A stretch of 7,764 nt of DNA. Source: UMGS1279 sp045577495. Its GTDB lineage: Bacteria > Bacillota > Clostridia > Oscillospirales > Acutalibacteraceae. Numbering within the stretch: the first letter of the stretch is position 1; the number at the start of each line of letters is the position of its first letter. Below, one piece after another: positions 6,245 through 7,764 of the stretch. A model generated the notes under the pieces. The model ran no database searches, was not told the origin of the DNA, and saw nothing but the letters and a program-made list of their open reading frames with translations. Location of the stretch: the NCBI GenBank assembly GCA_045577495.1, contig JAZNIK010000072.1:1-7764 (forward strand). The letters are read 5' to 3'. Both the position numbers and the translations under genes were made by a program.

Positions 6245-6274
6245 AAGAGCTCCAAACAATCGTTTGGAGCTTTT
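6245..6274. terminator. Strong hairpin terminator between the regulator and holin genes
   Basis: Arms AAGAGCTCCAAAC (6245-6257) and GTTTGGAGCTTTT (6262-6274) pair over 13 bp (one G-U) around a 4-nt AATC loop. On the plus strand the stem is followed at once by TTTT (6271-6274, partly in the stem). On the minus strand the T-run comes a little later (CTTGATTTTT). It ends transcripts of the small regulator gene, whose stop is 8 bp away, and could also stop plus-strand readthrough from the transporter operon. Confidence 0.75.
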
Positions 6275-6282
6275 ATCACTAA

Positions 6283-6453
6283 CTAATCTTTTTGCATATT
6301 ATCTAATGCGTATTTACAACATTCTAAAACCAATAGATTAAATGAGATATTGTTTTCTGAAGCGGTTTTATTCAGTTTTTCAAATAAATTTTCTGTAAAA
6401 CGCACAGTGCGAGGGATATTTGCACTTTTTAATTCATTATCAATTTTAAACAT
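6283..6453 (-). CDS. Small ribbon-helix-helix (Arc/CopG-like) DNA-binding protein
   Basis: I translated this 56-residue protein by hand; it starts MFKIDNELKSANIPRTVRFT. It fits the ribbon-helix-helix plan: a beta strand RTVRFT (15-20) that would insert into the DNA major groove, helix A ENLFEKLNKTASE (21-33), a NN turn, and helix B beginning ISFNLLVLECCKYAL (36-50). Such proteins bind as dimers to palindromes and are common regulators on prophages, plasmids and toxin-antitoxin loci. The ATG at 6453 has GGGTG six to eight bases upstream; an ATG at 6459 would overlap it. A perfect palindrome sits 28 bp upstream of the start, the likely operator. A strong hairpin follows the stop. No toxin partner is adjacent. 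The fold is assigned by pattern only and the target genes are unknown. Confidence 0.72.
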   Translation of the reverse strand: MFKIDNELKSANIPRTVRFTENLFEKLNKTASENNISFNLLVLECCKYALDNMQKD

Positions 6454-6471
6454 ATTCATCACCCAATTACT

Positions 6472-6477
6472 ATTATA
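6472..6477 (-). promoter_or_regulatory. Likely -10 box of the ribbon-helix-helix gene
   Basis: TATAAT reads on the minus strand 18 bp before the ATG. The position 17 bp further upstream falls inside the palindrome at 6481-6510 and has no consensus -35. A repressor bound to the palindrome would cover the -35 region, so self-repression is plausible, but this is inference. Confidence 0.4.
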
Positions 6478-6480
6478 CTT

Positions 6481-6510
6481 ATTTTTGGTTATATTTATAT
6501 AACCAAAAAT
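6481..6510. promoter_or_regulatory. Perfect 14-bp-arm palindrome, probable operator
   Basis: Arms ATTTTTGGTTATAT (6481-6494) and ATATAACCAAAAAT (6497-6510) are exact inverted copies around a 2-bp TT centre. It lies between two divergent starts, the regulator at 6453 and the small Cys-rich gene at 6558. The tiny spacer and the position between promoters fit a site for a dimeric repressor better than a terminator: a 2-nt loop cannot close tightly, and the T-rich tails could be just part of the arms. The neighbouring ribbon-helix-helix protein is the obvious candidate ligand. Confidence 0.6.
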
Positions 6511-6513
6511 GGT

Positions 6514-6541
6514 TTCATATTTATTGTTAGTGTGTTATTAT
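6514..6541 (+). promoter_or_regulatory. Possible promoter of the broken Cys-rich gene
   Basis: TATTAT (6536-6541) preceded by TGT forms an extended -10; TTCATA (6514-6519) is a 4-of-6 -35 match at 16 bp. It lies 4 bp beyond the palindrome and 16 bp before the ATG at 6558, so the same operator could control both divergent genes. Confidence 0.42.
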
Positions 6542-6557
6542 TTAAAAGGTGATGACA

Positions 6558-6602
6558 ATGAATTGTGAAAATTGGCTTTGTATATATGAGACTAACTATT
6601 AA
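6558..6602 (+). pseudogene. 5' stub of a small Cys-rich gene cut by an IS110 element
   Basis: After AAAGGTG (6545-6551) an ATG opens a frame reading MNCENWLCIYE, then TNY and a stop at 6600-6602. The start looks real: it has a good ribosome site, an extended -10 upstream, and two Cys placed as in small Cys-rich Clostridia proteins that I remember beginning with M(N/K)CxNxxCIY and continuing with further Cys pairs. The frame closes just where the proposed IS110 end begins (about 6589-6591), so the last three codons would be IS sequence. I therefore call it an interrupted gene of unknown function. An alternative ATG at 6552 in the same frame is closer to the ribosome site and less likely. The family resemblance is from memory and not checked. 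Confidence 0.5.
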
Positions 6603-6668
6603 AAGTCAAGTCTAAAAAATCAAAAAGTGTTGTGAATTGTATGACGGCAAAAAAGACATAACGAAACA

Positions 6669-6683
6669 GACGTCAAAGACGCC
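6669..6683 (-). other. Small hairpin downstream of the transposase gene
   Basis: On the minus strand GGCGTC and GACGTC pair over six bases (one G-U) around a TTT loop, 23 nt after the transposase stop. A T-run comes only about 20 nt later, so it is a poor intrinsic terminator. It may limit the transposase transcript or be a structural part of the element's right end. Confidence 0.35.
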
Positions 6684-6705
6684 GAATTTCAAACAATAAG
6701 GAAAA

Positions 6706-7764
6706 TCAGTTTTTTGCTATGTAAGATTGTCCTGACTTTTGCAAAGCAAAAATAAGGCGAACCAATTTCTTGGCAGCATGAGAGATAGCAACATTGTAAT
6801 GTTTTCCTTCTGAACGCTTCTTGGCAAGATAATCTGCAAATAAAGGATTCCAATTGCAAACAAACTTAGTTGCATTGAAAATGGCATATCGCAGATAACG
6901 AGAACCTCGTTTTTCCATATGGGCATAACAGTTATTAAGTTGACCGGATTGGTAGGTAGACGGTGAAAGTCCTGCAAAAGCCAAAATTTTGTCAGGCGAA
7001 TCAAAGTTGTTGAAATCTCCAATCTCAGCAATGATCATCGCTCCCATGCGAAGACTGATGCCTGGAATAGTTGTAATAGGAGAGTCAATCTTATCCATTA
7101 TGGATTGGATAGAAGATTCAATTTCAGCAATCTCGTTATTAAATTCTTTTATGAGTTTAATGGTATGCTTAAGTTCTAAGGCTTTAGCAGACATATATGT
7201 GCCGATGGAGTTTCTAGCGGCATCACGTATTTGAATAGCTTTATCTCTGTCATAACGACGTTTAGAAGCTGTATAAAGCAGATTTGTAAGGCGTGTAAGA
7301 TGAACTTCTGCAATATGCTTAGCACTTGGCAATTCGCTTAAAAGAGCATAAGAAGAAGCAGTATGAACAGTTGGGAACAACTTTTCAAGCTCCGGAAAAA
7401 GGATGTTTATGAGTCTTGAAACAGAAGTTTTAAGCTTAGCTCTTTCAGAAACTTTGTCAAATCTGTATCTTGTTAGTGACTTTAGTTCGGAGTTGTGGTA
7501 TGCTATGTTTGTGTAGGGCTTGAGGCTCACATCAGACATTAGCATAGAAGCAATTGTTCTTGCATCTACCTTATCCGTTTTTGTCTTTCTAAGGCTTAGA
7601 CTTTTTCTGTAAAGATTTGTATGAAGCGGATTGATAACAAAGGTCGGCAAACCGTTATCCAGGAGAAAGCCAAGAAGATTGTAACTGTAATGTCCTGTGG
7701 CCTCAAGCCCTACCTTTATTTTTGAGACGCCAATACCTGTACAGGTATTGATTGTTTGAAGAAG
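6706..7764 (-). CDS. IS110-family transposase (DEDD recombinase), N-terminus beyond window
   Basis: 352 codons are in the window and the frame is still open at 7764, reading LLQTINTCTGIGVSKIKVGL at the edge. The RuvC-like DEDD domain shows Glu21 in GLEATGHYS and the Asp pair in KTDKVDA (Asp64 and Asp67, window numbering). The first catalytic Asp lies off the edge, about 40 residues upstream by comparison with family members. A helical middle part (about 90-225) leads to the Transposase_20 domain, with TTIPGISLRMGAMIIAEIGD, then AGLSPSTYQSG holding the expected catalytic Ser (about 273), and HMEKRGSRYLRYA. The protein ends GQSYIAKN. The frame has no internal stop or shift, so the copy may be active. 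Members are guided by a bridge RNA from the non-coding end of the element. A start codon near 7650 sits inside the conserved domain and is not the true start. Confidence 0.94.
   Translation of the reverse strand, partial: LLQTINTCTGIGVSKIKVGLEATGHYSYNLLGFLLDNGLPTFVINPLHTNLYRKSLSLRKTKTDKVDARTIASMLMSDVSLKPYTNIAYHNSELKSLTRYRFDKVSERAKLKTSVSRLINILFPELEKLFPTVHTASSYALLSELPSAKHIAEVHLTRLTNLLYTASKRRYDRDKAIQIRDAARNSIGTYMSAKALELKHTIKLIKEFNNEIAEIESSIQSIMDKIDSPITTIPGISLRMGAMIIAEIGDFNNFDSPDKILAFAGLSPSTYQSGQLNNCYAHMEKRGSRYLRYAIFNATKFVCNWNPLFADYLAKKRSEGKHYNVAISHAAKKLVRLIFALQKSGQSYIAKN

Larger units (their letters stand above)
6590..7764 (-). mobile_element. IS110-family insertion sequence, partial (right end in window)
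   Basis: The element covers the transposase gene and about 115 bp of downstream non-coding DNA, and runs off the right edge of the window. IS110 elements lack long terminal inverted repeats and usually make no target duplication, so the end must be inferred. I place it near 6589-6591, where the small plus-strand reading frame loses its coding character and AG/CT dinucleotides (IS110 cores are often CT) are found. The flanking sequence contains AGACT (6589-6593) and its inverse AGTCT (6609-6613), which may be part of the end recognised by the recombinase. The exact boundary is uncertain by perhaps 20 bp. Confidence 0.7.

Noticed and set aside
6481..6510. Palindrome as a rho-independent terminator or as an IS end
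   Set aside because: It is AT-rich with a 2-bp centre and sits between divergent starts where no transcript needs to end; the IS110 junction is better placed about 80 bp to the right.
6717..7234. Two extra frames within the transposase gene
   Set aside because: They are out-of-frame or antisense reading of the IS110 transposase and show no family motif of their own.
1..7764. CRISPR array, tRNA, rRNA or known defence genes
   Set aside because: I saw no regularly spaced repeats, no cloverleaf with CCA end, and no defence-family motifs on either strand.

Overview
The window looks like chromosomal DNA of an anaerobic, low-GC Bacillota bacterium, most likely a gut-type Clostridia. This is inferred from the AT-rich intergenic DNA, strong AGGAGG-type ribosome binding sites, sigma-A promoters with 17-bp spacing, a biotin-dependent sodium-pump decarboxylase operon and an IS110 element. 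No rRNA or other taxonomic marker is present, so the species cannot be named.

Left part (1-1434, minus strand): the start of an operon for a membrane-bound, sodium-translocating, biotin-dependent decarboxylase. In transcription order it holds the small membrane gamma subunit (OadG type), the biotin carrier protein, and the beta subunit that pumps sodium, which is cut by the left window edge. The carboxyltransferase (alpha) gene that would fix the substrate (oxaloacetate, methylmalonyl-CoA or glutaconyl-CoA) is not in the window. A good promoter and a 130-nt leader with alternative inverted repeats precede it.

Centre (1467-5177, plus strand): a divergently transcribed GT4 glycosyltransferase with its own promoter and terminator, then a three-gene polar amino-acid ABC importer: lipoprotein binding protein, permease and ATPase. 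A strong hairpin lies between the binding-protein and permease genes, the usual arrangement for making more binding protein than membrane complex.

Right part (5221-7764): an accessory region. On the minus strand lie a phi-LC3-type holin and an M15 peptidase endolysin with two peptidoglycan-binding repeats, forming a compact phage-like lysis cassette with no other phage gene in view. Next come a hairpin terminator, a 56-residue ribbon-helix-helix regulator, a perfect 14-bp-arm palindrome that is probably its operator, and a divergent small Cys-rich gene broken after about 11 codons by an IS110-family element. The IS110 transposase runs off the right edge. This region reads as a decayed or domesticated prophage or other mobile island.

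I see no CRISPR array, rRNA, tRNA or recognisable defence system. The most interesting points are the orphan lysis cassette, the small regulator with its palindrome, and the IS110 junction inside a small Cys-rich gene.
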